From NCBI GenBank assembly GCA_947387485.1, contig CANDNT010000002.1, positions 186,001-250,000 of the forward strand: a DNA stretch of 64,000 nucleotides, given 5' to 3'. Below the pieces are notes generated by a model that ran no database searches, had not been told where the DNA came from, and saw only the letters and a list, made by a program, of their open reading frames with translations. Position 1 is the stretch's first letter; each line of letters begins with the position of its first letter. This document shows positions 19,012-26,455 of the stretch, in pieces. The DNA is from Aquimarina rhabdastrellae. Lineage in GTDB: Bacteria > Bacteroidota > Bacteroidia > Flavobacteriales > Flavobacteriaceae. Position numbers and translations under genes: made by a program.

Positions 19012-19058
19012 CAAATCTATTTAAATTTATTCTAAATAAAAATATTATTTAGAATAAA
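19012..19058 (-). promoter_or_regulatory. Promoter with overlapping 14-bp palindromic operator for the TonB operon
   Basis: Read leftwards, TAGATTTG (19019-19012) matches TAnnTTTG and lies 19 bp before the receptor start. Immediately upstream is a perfect inverted repeat of 14 bp: TTTATTCTAAATAA at 19026-19039 and its complement at 19045-19058, with a 5-bp spacer. The repeat covers the expected -33 position. The symmetry and position fit a dimeric repressor site; the regulator (Fur-, DtxR- or other type) is not identified. Confidence 0.65.
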
Positions 19059-19387
19059 TCCATATTAATATTTTAAACAGGGAATAACTCTATAAGGCAA
19101 TATCTAGCTCTTCTTATTGTTCCAAATAGCTAATATAAGCTCGAGTTCATATATCAAAAACACTCCTAATCTAATTTATGCCTTCAGAAAAAATATTTGT
19201 TGAATAGTCATTTATTAGTTTCTCTGACTCAGTATGAGCATAGTAAAAACCAAGATTTACCATTATGCTTTTCTTAATCAAATTAATTGTTTTACTATAA
19301 AAACGTACTTTTTTTACAGAAAAAGCTTAGTTATTGTTATTTTTTTTGTTAATTCGCCGCTCATTTTAACTAAACTCAACAATTATT
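19059..19387. other. Intergenic stretch between TonB operon and astacin gene
   Basis: This 329-bp AT-rich region holds no open frame with coding character and no tRNA or clear repeat. It should contain the promoter of the protease gene, but no convincing TTTG/TAnnTTTG pair was found. Confidence 0.5.
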
Positions 19388-20458
19388 ATGAAAAAAACTA
19401 AATGGGCAAAACTAGCCCTAGCTGTCGTAGTCGCATTTTCTGTCGCTAACTGTGAAAAGGACTCAGAAGAAGTTTTCGAACAAAATCAGATTGATCATTC
19501 TAAAAATGCCCATGCGTGTATTGCTAAATGGGATCTTGAAACAGGTAAAGCTGCCAGTATTAAAGATAAAGAATGGGAAACAGGTCAAACAATTCGTGTA
19601 AAGTTTTTAAACGGGAGTAACTTTGTTCAATCAAAGGTTAGACAATACGCTGTAGAATGGGAAGAACATGCAAATATTAAATTTGAATGGGTTTCTTCAA
19701 GTAGTAGTGCAAACATCAAAATTGCTTTTAACGAAGGTGATTATGCAGGTATTACAGGTTCGTGGTCTTATTTAGGAACAGATTCTAATTTAGAACCTCA
19801 TAGTATGCATTTTGGATGGTTTAATAACAATACTTCGGATACTGAATTTAGAAGAACTACAATTCATGAATTTGGACACGCTCTTGGATTAATTCACGAA
19901 CATCAAAATCCAGTTGCAGGAATTAACTGGGATAGAGAAGCTGTTTATGCATACTATGCTGGAGCGCCAAACTACTGGACTAAAGATCAAGTTGATCACA
20001 ACTTATTTAGACGTTATGAGACTAATGTTTCTAACTATAGTGAATATGATCCATTATCTATCATGCATTACCCTATTCCTGCTGAACATACATTAGATGG
20101 TGTAGCCGTAGGATCTAACACTCGTCTTTCTGAAACTGATAAAGCTTTTATCGGTAGAATATACCCATTCCCTGATACTAGTGGAGATATTTGTGATGGA
20201 GTAGCAGCATATAACTCAAATAATTCTTACTCCACAGGAGACCAAGTAACATACCAGGGATCTTTATATCAAAGAACAGCAACTGGATGGACTAACCTTG
20301 GAGAGTGTGGTAGTGTAGAAGAAGATGTAGATCCATGTGCAGGTGTAGCAGCATATAATAGATTTAGATCTTACGCTACAGGAGATCAAGTAACTTACCA
20401 AGGATCATTATACCAGAGAACAGCAACTGGATGGACTAACCTTGGACCATGTAACTAA
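19388..20458 (+). CDS. Astacin-family (M12A-type) zinc metalloprotease lipoprotein with two C-terminal carbohydrate-binding repeats
   Basis: The 356-residue protein has a lipoprotein signal ending SVANC (Cys22). The protease domain carries the zinc site HEFGHALGLIHEH (His160, Glu161, His164, His170) and a Met-turn SIMHYPI (224-230), both hallmarks of astacins and related metzincins. Two nearly identical 40-residue modules follow (269-308 and 317-356), each with GVAAYN, GDQVTYQGSLYQ and GWTNLG. These are typical of CBM5/12 chitin-binding-like domains. It is probably a cell-surface protease that digests protein in a carbohydrate matrix such as chitinous material. It is transcribed alone and ends at a terminator. 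Confidence 0.88.
   Translation: MKKTKWAKLALAVVVAFSVANCEKDSEEVFEQNQIDHSKNAHACIAKWDLETGKAASIKDKEWETGQTIRVKFLNGSNFVQSKVRQYAVEWEEHANIKFEWVSSSSSANIKIAFNEGDYAGITGSWSYLGTDSNLEPHSMHFGWFNNNTSDTEFRRTTIHEFGHALGLIHEHQNPVAGINWDREAVYAYYAGAPNYWTKDQVDHNLFRRYETNVSNYSEYDPLSIMHYPIPAEHTLDGVAVGSNTRLSETDKAFIGRIYPFPDTSGDICDGVAAYNSNNSYSTGDQVTYQGSLYQRTATGWTNLGECGSVEEDVDPCAGVAAYNRFRSYATGDQVTYQGSLYQRTATGWTNLGPCN
20192..20455 (+). repeat. Tandem DNA duplication encoding two CBM5/12-like modules
   Basis: Segments 20192-20311 and 20336-20455 encode 40-residue modules with nearly the same protein sequence and long stretches of identical DNA (for example GGATGGACTAACCTTGGA in both). An Asp/Glu-rich linker separates them. 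The similarity indicates a recent or homogenised duplication. Confidence 0.85.
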
Positions 20459-20492
20459 TCAAAAATAAAACTTATCTAAGTTAAGATTAATA

Positions 20493-20526
20493 AAAATCCC
20501 CTAGAGTAATAAACTCTGGGGGATTC
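20493..20526. terminator. Bidirectional terminator between the astacin and RNase H genes
   Basis: A stem of about 12 bp (AATCCCC then TAGAGT, 20495-20507, paired with 20513-20525, with one mismatched position) lies between convergent genes. A's precede it and T-rich sequence follows. Confidence 0.75.
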
Positions 20527-20557
20527 TATTTATACGTTAATTGTATTATATTCTTTA

Positions 20558-21193
20558 TTATTTTCTTCCAAAGTCTGCTGGAATCTCTCCCCATGCTTTG
20601 GTTTCCCATTTTACTATTGTTGTAGTATACTCGTTAGTTTTTAACCAGTGAATAGCCCTATCGATAAGATCAAACATTTTTTTATTTCTAGCATTACGAG
20701 TCAGACTTGTTTTACAGATTTTCTTCTTAATCCACCCCATTGCTATTTTAGAATCTGTATATAAAATCCTATCGCTTTTTTGTTGTTTTAAATAAGCTAA
20801 TCCATGTACTAAAGCCAAAAACTCTCCTATATTATTCGTTCCTTCAGGAAAAGGGCCTTGATGAAATAATCGTTTACCTGTTTGCGTATCAACTCCTTGA
20901 TATTCCATTTTACCAGGATTACCACTAGAAGCAGCATCAACTGCTATAGAATATAGGTCAGGCTCTCCTATATCATCTAACTCTTTTTGACTTAATGATT
21001 TCTTTTTTGTGGCAGTCCCTTTATAATCTTCATATACTCCTTTATAAGCTTCTTTAGCTTCATCAAAAGATAAAAATGATTTATACTTTGAACCAGAATA
21101 TCCTTGTATTGCAGCTTTACAATCATCCCATTTTAAATAAATACCCGGTCTATGTCCTTCCCAGACTACATAAAACTTTTCTTTTTTTGCCAT
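20558..21193 (-). CDS. rnhA: Ribonuclease H with N-terminal viroplasmin domain
   Basis: The 211-residue protein joins an RNase H1-type N-terminal RNA:DNA-hybrid-binding (viroplasmin) domain (about 6-52, FYVVWEGHRPGIY, then GYSGSKYKSFLSFDEA) to an RNase H catalytic domain (about 80-211). The four acidic catalytic residues are Asp86 (VDAASSG), Glu124 (NIGEFLAL), Asp147 (YTDSKIA) and Asp207 (PADFG). It degrades RNA in RNA:DNA hybrids in the cytoplasm. It lies 6 bp downstream of purN on the same strand, so the two are probably co-transcribed. Confidence 0.9.
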   Translation of the reverse strand: MAKKEKFYVVWEGHRPGIYLKWDDCKAAIQGYSGSKYKSFLSFDEAKEAYKGVYEDYKGTATKKKSLSQKELDDIGEPDLYSIAVDAASSGNPGKMEYQGVDTQTGKRLFHQGPFPEGTNNIGEFLALVHGLAYLKQQKSDRILYTDSKIAMGWIKKKICKTSLTRNARNKKMFDLIDRAIHWLKTNEYTTTIVKWETKAWGEIPADFGRK

Positions 21194-21199
21194 TATATA

Positions 21200-21781
21200 C
21201 TATTCTCCTGGAAATAAAATATCTTCAATTACTTTAGGAAAATGCTCATATTCTAATTTGTGAATATTAGAAGCCAAAACTTCAGGTGTATCTCCTTCTT
21301 TTATCGTTGTCTTTGCTTGAAAAATAATTGCTCCTTCGTCATAAGCTTCATTTACATAATGAATTGTAATACCACTCTCTTTCTCCTTATTATTTATCAC
21401 TGCTTCATGTACAAATTTTCCATACATACCTTTTCCTCCATAATTAGGTAATAATGCAGGATGTATATTAATAACCTTACTAGGGAAATGATTTAATATA
21501 CTTTCTGGAAATTTCCATAAAAATCCAGCCAACACAATAATATCTGGATTAGCATCTTTTAAAATTCGTAAGACTTCATTATTTTCATAAAAAGAAGTTC
21601 GGTCAAAATGTAGCGCTTTAACTTTAAGGTCATGTGCTCTTTTTAAAACCTTCGCACGTTGATTGTTAGAAAATACATGTGTAATTACAGCATTATTCTT
21701 ACTATGAAAATGTTTAATGATGTTTTCGGCATTGGTACCCGATCCCGAAGCAAAAATGATGATACGCTTCATAAATGACAA
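21200..21781 (-). CDS. purN: Phosphoribosylglycinamide formyltransferase (PurN)
   Basis: The 193-residue enzyme transfers a formyl group from 10-formyl-tetrahydrofolate to GAR in purine synthesis. Visible landmarks are the phosphate-binding SGSGTNAEN (12-20), catalytic Asn105 and His107 in NIHPALLPNYGG, and Asp148 in EAYDEG. Length is normal. The frame offers two starts, 21781 and an in-frame ATG three codons later (21772); most homologues begin with MKR-I-like sequence, which favours 21772. It is divergent from the acyl carrier protein gene and precedes rnhA. Confidence 0.92.
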   Translation of the reverse strand: MSFMKRIIIFASGSGTNAENIIKHFHSKNNAVITHVFSNNQRAKVLKRAHDLKVKALHFDRTSFYENNEVLRILKDANPDIIVLAGFLWKFPESILNHFPSKVINIHPALLPNYGGKGMYGKFVHEAVINNKEKESGITIHYVNEAYDEGAIIFQAKTTIKEGDTPEVLASNIHKLEYEHFPKVIEDILFPGE

Positions 21782-21916
21782 AAAATTAGGGTTGATTCAA
21801 GACAAAAAAAAGAATTATTATCCATTTAAAGGTAGCAAAAACTAAATACTTATCTTATTTTTGAGAAAATTCTGTCACATTTTTAAAGGATTATGGGGTT
21901 TTAAAATAAAGTTTTT

Positions 21917-21924
21917 TATTTTTG
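21917..21924 (+). promoter_or_regulatory. -7 element of the acpP-fabF promoter
   Basis: TATTTTTG fits TAnnTTTG and lies 30 bp before the acpP start. The upstream -33 element is weak. Confidence 0.5.
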
Positions 21925-21954
21925 CCACTTAATTAAAAATTAAAATTAAACATT

Positions 21955-22188
21955 ATGTCAGACATTGCATCAAGAGTAAAGGCGATAATCGTTGACAAAT
22001 TAGGAGTAGACGAGAACGAGGTAGTAACAGAAGCTAGCTTCACAAACGACCTTGGAGCCGATTCATTAGACACTGTTGAATTAATTATGGAATTCGAAAA
22101 AGAATTCGATATTCAAATTCCAGATGATCAGGCAGAAAATATTGCGACAGTTGGTCAAGCAATATCATACATCGAAGACGCAAAATAA
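21955..22188 (+). CDS. acpP: Acyl carrier protein
   Basis: The 77-residue acidic four-helix protein carries growing fatty acids on a phosphopantetheine attached to Ser37 in [10 protein letters not shown], the conserved attachment motif. Length and sequence are standard. It is followed 18 bp later by fabF and then rnc, an order common in many bacteria, so this is a fatty-acid synthesis operon. Codon use suggests strong expression. Confidence 0.97.
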   Translation: MSDIASRVKAIIVDKLGVDENEVVTEASFTNDLGADSLDTVELIMEFEKEFDIQIPDDQAENIATVGQAISYIEDAK

Positions 22189-22206
22189 TAACTTCCACAA
22201 TAACGT

Positions 22207-23460
22207 ATGGAATTAAAGCGAGTTGTAGTAACAGGTTTAGGTGCATTAACACCTATAGGTAACAATATTCAAGAATATTGGGACGGATTAGTGAATGGTA
22301 AGAGCGGTTGCGCTCCTATTACCTATTTTGACACTGAGAAGTTCAAAACTAAATTCGCTTGCGAGATCAAAAATTTTACTGTTACAGATTTTATCGATAG
22401 AAAAGAAGCTCGCAGGCTCGATAAATTTGCTCAATATGCTATCGTAGCATCTGACGAAGCTATCAAAGACTCTGGTATGGACCTTGACAAAATCGACAAA
22501 AGTCGTGTTGGGGTTATCTGGGGAGCAGGAATAGGTGGTTTAGAAACTTTTCAACAAGAAGTTACTTCATTTACCAAAGGAGATGGAACACCACGTTTTA
22601 ATCCTTTCTTCATTCCTAAAATGATTGCTGATATCGCACCTGGTCACATTTCTATCCGAAACGGTTTCATGGGACCGAATTTCACAACAGTTTCTGCTTG
22701 TGCATCTTCGGCTAATGCATTAATTGATGCACTTAACTATATTAGACTAGGTCATAGTGATGTTATCGTTACCGGAGGTAGTGAGGCGGCTGTAACCCAA
22801 GCTGGTATGGGAGGGTTCAATGCAATGCACGCACTTTCTACAAGAAATGATAGTCCAGAAACAGCTTCACGTCCATTTGACGCTACCAGAGATGGTTTTG
22901 TACTTGGTGAAGGAGCAGGAGCATTGATTCTTGAAGAATACGAACATGCAAAAGCCAGAGGTGCTAAAATATATGCTGAAGTTGTAGGTGGAGGTTTATC
23001 TGCCGATGCTCATCATATGACCGCTCCTCATCCTGAGGGAATTGGAGTAATGGCTGTTATGAAAAATTGTTTAGAAAATGCAGGTTTACAACCAGAAGAT
23101 GTTGATGCTATAAACACTCACGGTACATCTACACCATTAGGTGATGTAGCCGAATTAAAAGCTATCACAAATGTATTTGGTGACCATGCTAAAACGTTAA
23201 ATATTAACTCTACCAAGTCTATGACAGGACACTTACTTGGTGCTGCAGGTGCTATCGAAGCGATCGCTTCTTTACTAGCTATCGAGCACGGTATAGTTCC
23301 TCCTACAATCAACCATACAACAGTTGATGAAAACATAGATCCAGAATTAAATTTAACACTAAACAATGCTCAAAAACGTGAAATCAAAGTAGCAATGAGT
23401 AATACTTTTGGTTTTGGAGGACATAACGCATGTGTGTTATTTAAAAAATTAGATGAATAA
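22207..23460 (+). CDS. fabF: Beta-ketoacyl-ACP synthase II
   Basis: The 417-residue condensing enzyme elongates acyl-ACP with malonyl-ACP. The catalytic triad is visible as Cys165 (SACASSAN), His305 (NTHGTSTPLGD) and His342 (MTGHLLGAAG). It is full length and lies between acpP and rnc. Its last bases overlap the first ATG of rnc, giving translational coupling. Confidence 0.96.
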   Translation: MELKRVVVTGLGALTPIGNNIQEYWDGLVNGKSGCAPITYFDTEKFKTKFACEIKNFTVTDFIDRKEARRLDKFAQYAIVASDEAIKDSGMDLDKIDKSRVGVIWGAGIGGLETFQQEVTSFTKGDGTPRFNPFFIPKMIADIAPGHISIRNGFMGPNFTTVSACASSANALIDALNYIRLGHSDVIVTGGSEAAVTQAGMGGFNAMHALSTRNDSPETASRPFDATRDGFVLGEGAGALILEEYEHAKARGAKIYAEVVGGGLSADAHHMTAPHPEGIGVMAVMKNCLENAGLQPEDVDAINTHGTSTPLGDVAELKAITNVFGDHAKTLNINSTKSMTGHLLGAAGAIEAIASLLAIEHGIVPPTINHTTVDENIDPELNLTLNNAQKREIKVAMSNTFGFGGHNACVLFKKLDE

Positions 23461-24199
23461 GCGTATGAACGTTATTCGCAACATATTAAAATCCCGCTCT
23501 GAAAAGAACGGGATTTTTTTTACTAAAATTCAAAAAATACTTGGTTTTAAGCCAAAAAACATCTCTATTTACGAAAAAGCATTCACTCATAGGTCGATGA
23601 ATATCAAAGACAAAAAGGGAAATGCTATTAATTATGAGCGCCTTGAATTCTTAGGAGATGCTATGTTAAGTAGTATTATTGCAGCTCATTTATTTAATGA
23701 AGTTCCTGAAGGTAATGAAGGTTATTTAACCAAAATGCGTTCTAAAGTGGTAAGTAGAAAACATTTAAACGAACTAGGTAAAGATCTTAAACTCATAGAT
23801 TTAATGAGATCTAATATTCCTAATAGCCAATTTGGTATTAATATTCATGGAAATATTTTTGAAGCGCTTATTGGAGCTATTTACCTTGATCGTGGTTTCA
23901 CTTATTGCGAAAAATTTGTAAAAGAGGCAGTTATAGAACCTTATATAGATATTGAAAGCCTAGAAGGACAAATCATTAGTTATAAAAGCTTATTGATAGA
24001 ATGGTGTCAAAAAGAAAAAAAGGCTTTTAAATACGAAATCTATGAAGATACTGGTAAAGATGAAATGAAACATTTTGCCGTGAAATTATGGATTAACGAA
24101 AAAGTAATTGCAAAGGCAAGAGCTACTTCAAAAAAGAAAGCTGAAGAAAAAGCTTCAAAACGCGCATATTTTGCTTTGCAATCAAGGATGAAAAGTTAA
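23453..24199 (+). CDS. rnc: Ribonuclease III
   Basis: The 248-residue double-strand-specific endoribonuclease processes rRNA precursors and structured mRNAs. The RNase III signature ERLEFLGDAML (62-72, with Glu65 and Asp69) and a second catalytic-helix region EALIGAIYLDRG are present. A double-stranded RNA-binding domain occupies about 173-246 (SYKSLLIEWCQKEKK, then KKKAEEKASKRAYF). The ORF begins at the ATG at 23453, which overlaps fabF by 8 bp; a second in-frame ATG is at 23465. A terminator-like hairpin lies inside the first 25 codons. Confidence 0.93.
   Translation: MNKRMNVIRNILKSRSEKNGIFFTKIQKILGFKPKNISIYEKAFTHRSMNIKDKKGNAINYERLEFLGDAMLSSIIAAHLFNEVPEGNEGYLTKMRSKVVSRKHLNELGKDLKLIDLMRSNIPNSQFGINIHGNIFEALIGAIYLDRGFTYCEKFVKEAVIEPYIDIESLEGQIISYKSLLIEWCQKEKKAFKYEIYEDTGKDEMKHFAVKLWINEKVIAKARATSKKKAEEKASKRAYFALQSRMKS
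23490..23521 (+). terminator. Terminator-like hairpin inside the rnc 5' coding region
   Basis: The stem AATCCCG (23490-23496) pairs perfectly with CGGGATT (23509-23515) across a 12-nt loop. A run of eight T's follows directly (23514-23521). It lies 30 bp after the fabF stop and within rnc codons 13-23. By sequence it is a good intrinsic terminator or attenuator; the protein segment it encodes may also be under selection. Confidence 0.55.
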
Positions 24200-24403
24200 A
24201 AACAATTATTTTTTAGTATTTATAATGTGTAAATAAGATGACATTTTTGTCTTCGTATGGTATCACATTATTATAATTTTCTCATTCTTTTTATAAAAAT
24301 ATTAACTCAATCGTTTTCGTGTAATTTCTTTATAATTCATTAATCCCATACGTAGATTTTATTCGTATATTTCGCATTGGTTTCTGAAAAATAAAAGAAT
24401 CAC

Positions 24404-24901
24404 ATGGCTGCTCAACGTTTGGTTTTGGATATGATAGAGGAAGACGATTATCAATTAATCGCCATTCACTGTTCTATTCCTTCTTATCGTTTAGCCTTTT
24501 TATTAAATCAAAATATAGATGTTCGTTTTGCGAGAAAAGATAAAGACATCTTTTTTGAATTTAGTGAAATGATAGCCTGTTTTCCTTTATATCAATATTA
24601 TGATGAGTATCAATATCATACTTTTAATTTAATCGGAAATAAATACCATACTAGAGTCGTGAGAAAAGCTCAAAATAACGAGGGGCTTTTTACTACCACT
24701 AATATTGAGTCGCGACATATTATTAAGTATTTAATTCCTGAATTAAAAAATGTTGATTATTTATTGAAAATAGAAACCGAGGGACTCCTGTTTCCTATTA
24801 AATCACTAATTGCCAAAATGATTACTATACCCCAAATCATTACGGCATATACTGTAGATTACAAACAACTAAAATCGAAGAATAATTTAATATTTGAATA
24901 A
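24404..24901 (+). CDS. IPExxxVDY family protein of unknown function
   Basis: The 165-residue cytoplasmic protein contains IPELKNVDYLLKIE (about 123-136), the exact motif that names the IPExxxVDY family found in Flavobacteriia. No catalytic motif, signal peptide or membrane segment is visible. Its stop overlaps the pyruvate kinase start by one base (TAATG), so the two are translated from one message. The rnc - IPExxxVDY - pyk order is, from memory, common in the group. The function is unknown; coupling to pyk is the only clue. Confidence 0.85.
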   Translation: MAAQRLVLDMIEEDDYQLIAIHCSIPSYRLAFLLNQNIDVRFARKDKDIFFEFSEMIACFPLYQYYDEYQYHTFNLIGNKYHTRVVRKAQNNEGLFTTTNIESRHIIKYLIPELKNVDYLLKIETEGLLFPIKSLIAKMITIPQIITAYTVDYKQLKSKNNLIFE

Positions 24902-26328
24902 TGCCAAAACGTAAAAAAACCAAAATAGTTGCAACCTTGGGACCGGCAACCAGTTCTAAAGAGGTATTAAACAATATGTTGCAAGCAGGAGTAGATGTTT
25001 TTAGAATAAACTTTTCTCATGCAGATTATGAAGCAGTTAAAGAACGTATTAAAATCATACGTGAGTTAAATGAAGAACACGGTTACAATGCAGCTATTCT
25101 TGCCGACTTACAAGGTCCAAAATTACGTGTTGGTGTTATGAGTGGTGATGTTATTGTTGCCAAAGATGATACTATAGACTTTGTTACTGGTGAGCCTTTT
25201 CAAGGAAACAAGGATCGTGTTTATATGAATTATCAAAATTTTCCTAAAGACGTAAATACCGGTGAGCGTATCTTACTAGATGATGGAAAATTAATCTTTG
25301 AAGTTGTTGCCACAAACAAAAAAGATACTGTTACAGCAAAAGTTGTTCAAGGTGGTCCTTTACGTTCAAAAAAAGGAGTAAACCTACCTAATACAAAAAT
25401 ATCTTTACCTGCTTTAACAGAGAAAGATGTTAAGGATGCTATTTTTGCTTGTCAACAACAAGTAGATTGGATTGCACTTTCTTTTGTTCGTCATGCTCAA
25501 GATTTAATGGAACTACAAGAACTAATTAGAGAACATAGTGAATATAAAATTCCAATTGTTGCTAAAATCGAAAAGCCAGAAGGTGTAGAAAACATTGATA
25601 AAATTGTAGCTTATTGCGATGGATTAATGGTTGCTCGTGGAGATCTAGGTGTCGAAATTCCTGCACAAGAAGTACCATTAATACAAAAACAATTAGTTTT
25701 AAAAGCTAAAACTGCTAGAATACCTGTAATCATTGCTACTCAAATGATGGAAACAATGATTGATAGTCTTACTCCAACTCGTGCCGAAGTAAATGACGTA
25801 GCAAACTCTGTAATGGATGGTGCAGATGCTGTAATGCTTTCTGGAGAAACTTCTGTAGGTAAATACCCTGTACAGGTAATACAAACTATGTCTAAGATAT
25901 TAAATAGCGTAGAAGGATCTCCTTTAATTAAAGTGCCTCAAAGTCCTCCACATATTAGAACAAATCGTTTTATTACTAAATCTATTTGTTACCATGCTGC
26001 TTTAATGGCTAATGATATCAAAGCCAAAGCTATTTCAACATTAACAAACAGTGGATATACAGCTTTCCAGATTTCGGCATGGAGACCTGATTCGCATATA
26101 TTGGTTTTTACAAGCAATAAGCGTATATTGTGTCAATTAAATTTATTATGGGGAGTAAAAGCTTTCTATTATGATAAATACGTGAGTACAGATGAAACTG
26201 TAGATGATGTTAATGTCCTTGCCAAAGAACGTGGTTTTGTTGAAGAAGGAGATATGCTAATCAACTTAGCTGCAATGCCTGTTGCTAATAAGGGGATGGT
26301 TAATACACTTAGAGTTTCCGAAATTTAA
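24901..26328 (+). CDS. pyk: Pyruvate kinase
   Basis: The 475-residue glycolytic enzyme converts phosphoenolpyruvate and ADP to pyruvate and ATP. It shows the N-terminal TKIVATLGPATSS, the active-site segment IVAKIEKPEGVENI (with the catalytic Lys), MVARGDLGVEIP, and ATQMMETMI. A C-terminal regulatory domain starts near residue 350. Length is normal. It is translationally coupled to the upstream IPExxxVDY gene and ends at a strong terminator. Confidence 0.96.
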   Translation: MPKRKKTKIVATLGPATSSKEVLNNMLQAGVDVFRINFSHADYEAVKERIKIIRELNEEHGYNAAILADLQGPKLRVGVMSGDVIVAKDDTIDFVTGEPFQGNKDRVYMNYQNFPKDVNTGERILLDDGKLIFEVVATNKKDTVTAKVVQGGPLRSKKGVNLPNTKISLPALTEKDVKDAIFACQQQVDWIALSFVRHAQDLMELQELIREHSEYKIPIVAKIEKPEGVENIDKIVAYCDGLMVARGDLGVEIPAQEVPLIQKQLVLKAKTARIPVIIATQMMETMIDSLTPTRAEVNDVANSVMDGADAVMLSGETSVGKYPVQVIQTMSKILNSVEGSPLIKVPQSPPHIRTNRFITKSICYHAALMANDIKAKAISTLTNSGYTAFQISAWRPDSHILVFTSNKRILCQLNLLWGVKAFYYDKYVSTDETVDDVNVLAKERGFVEEGDMLINLAAMPVANKGMVNTLRVSEI

Positions 26329-26389
26329 ACCTCAACCATTAATATCTAATATTAATAGTTACAATATAAGTTAAGTGTTAAATTCGAAT

Positions 26390-26428
26390 AAAGGGTTAAT
26401 ACTCGCATCATGCAGTATTAACCCTTTT
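26390..26428. terminator. Bidirectional terminator between pyk and the BNR-propeller gene
   Basis: The perfect 14-bp stem AAAGGGTTAATACT (26390-26403) pairs with 26414-26427 across a 10-nt loop, with T's on both 3' sides. It serves the convergent genes ending at 26328 and 26456. Confidence 0.85.
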
Positions 26429-26455
26429 CTGTTATTCTTTTTATCTACTATTTAT

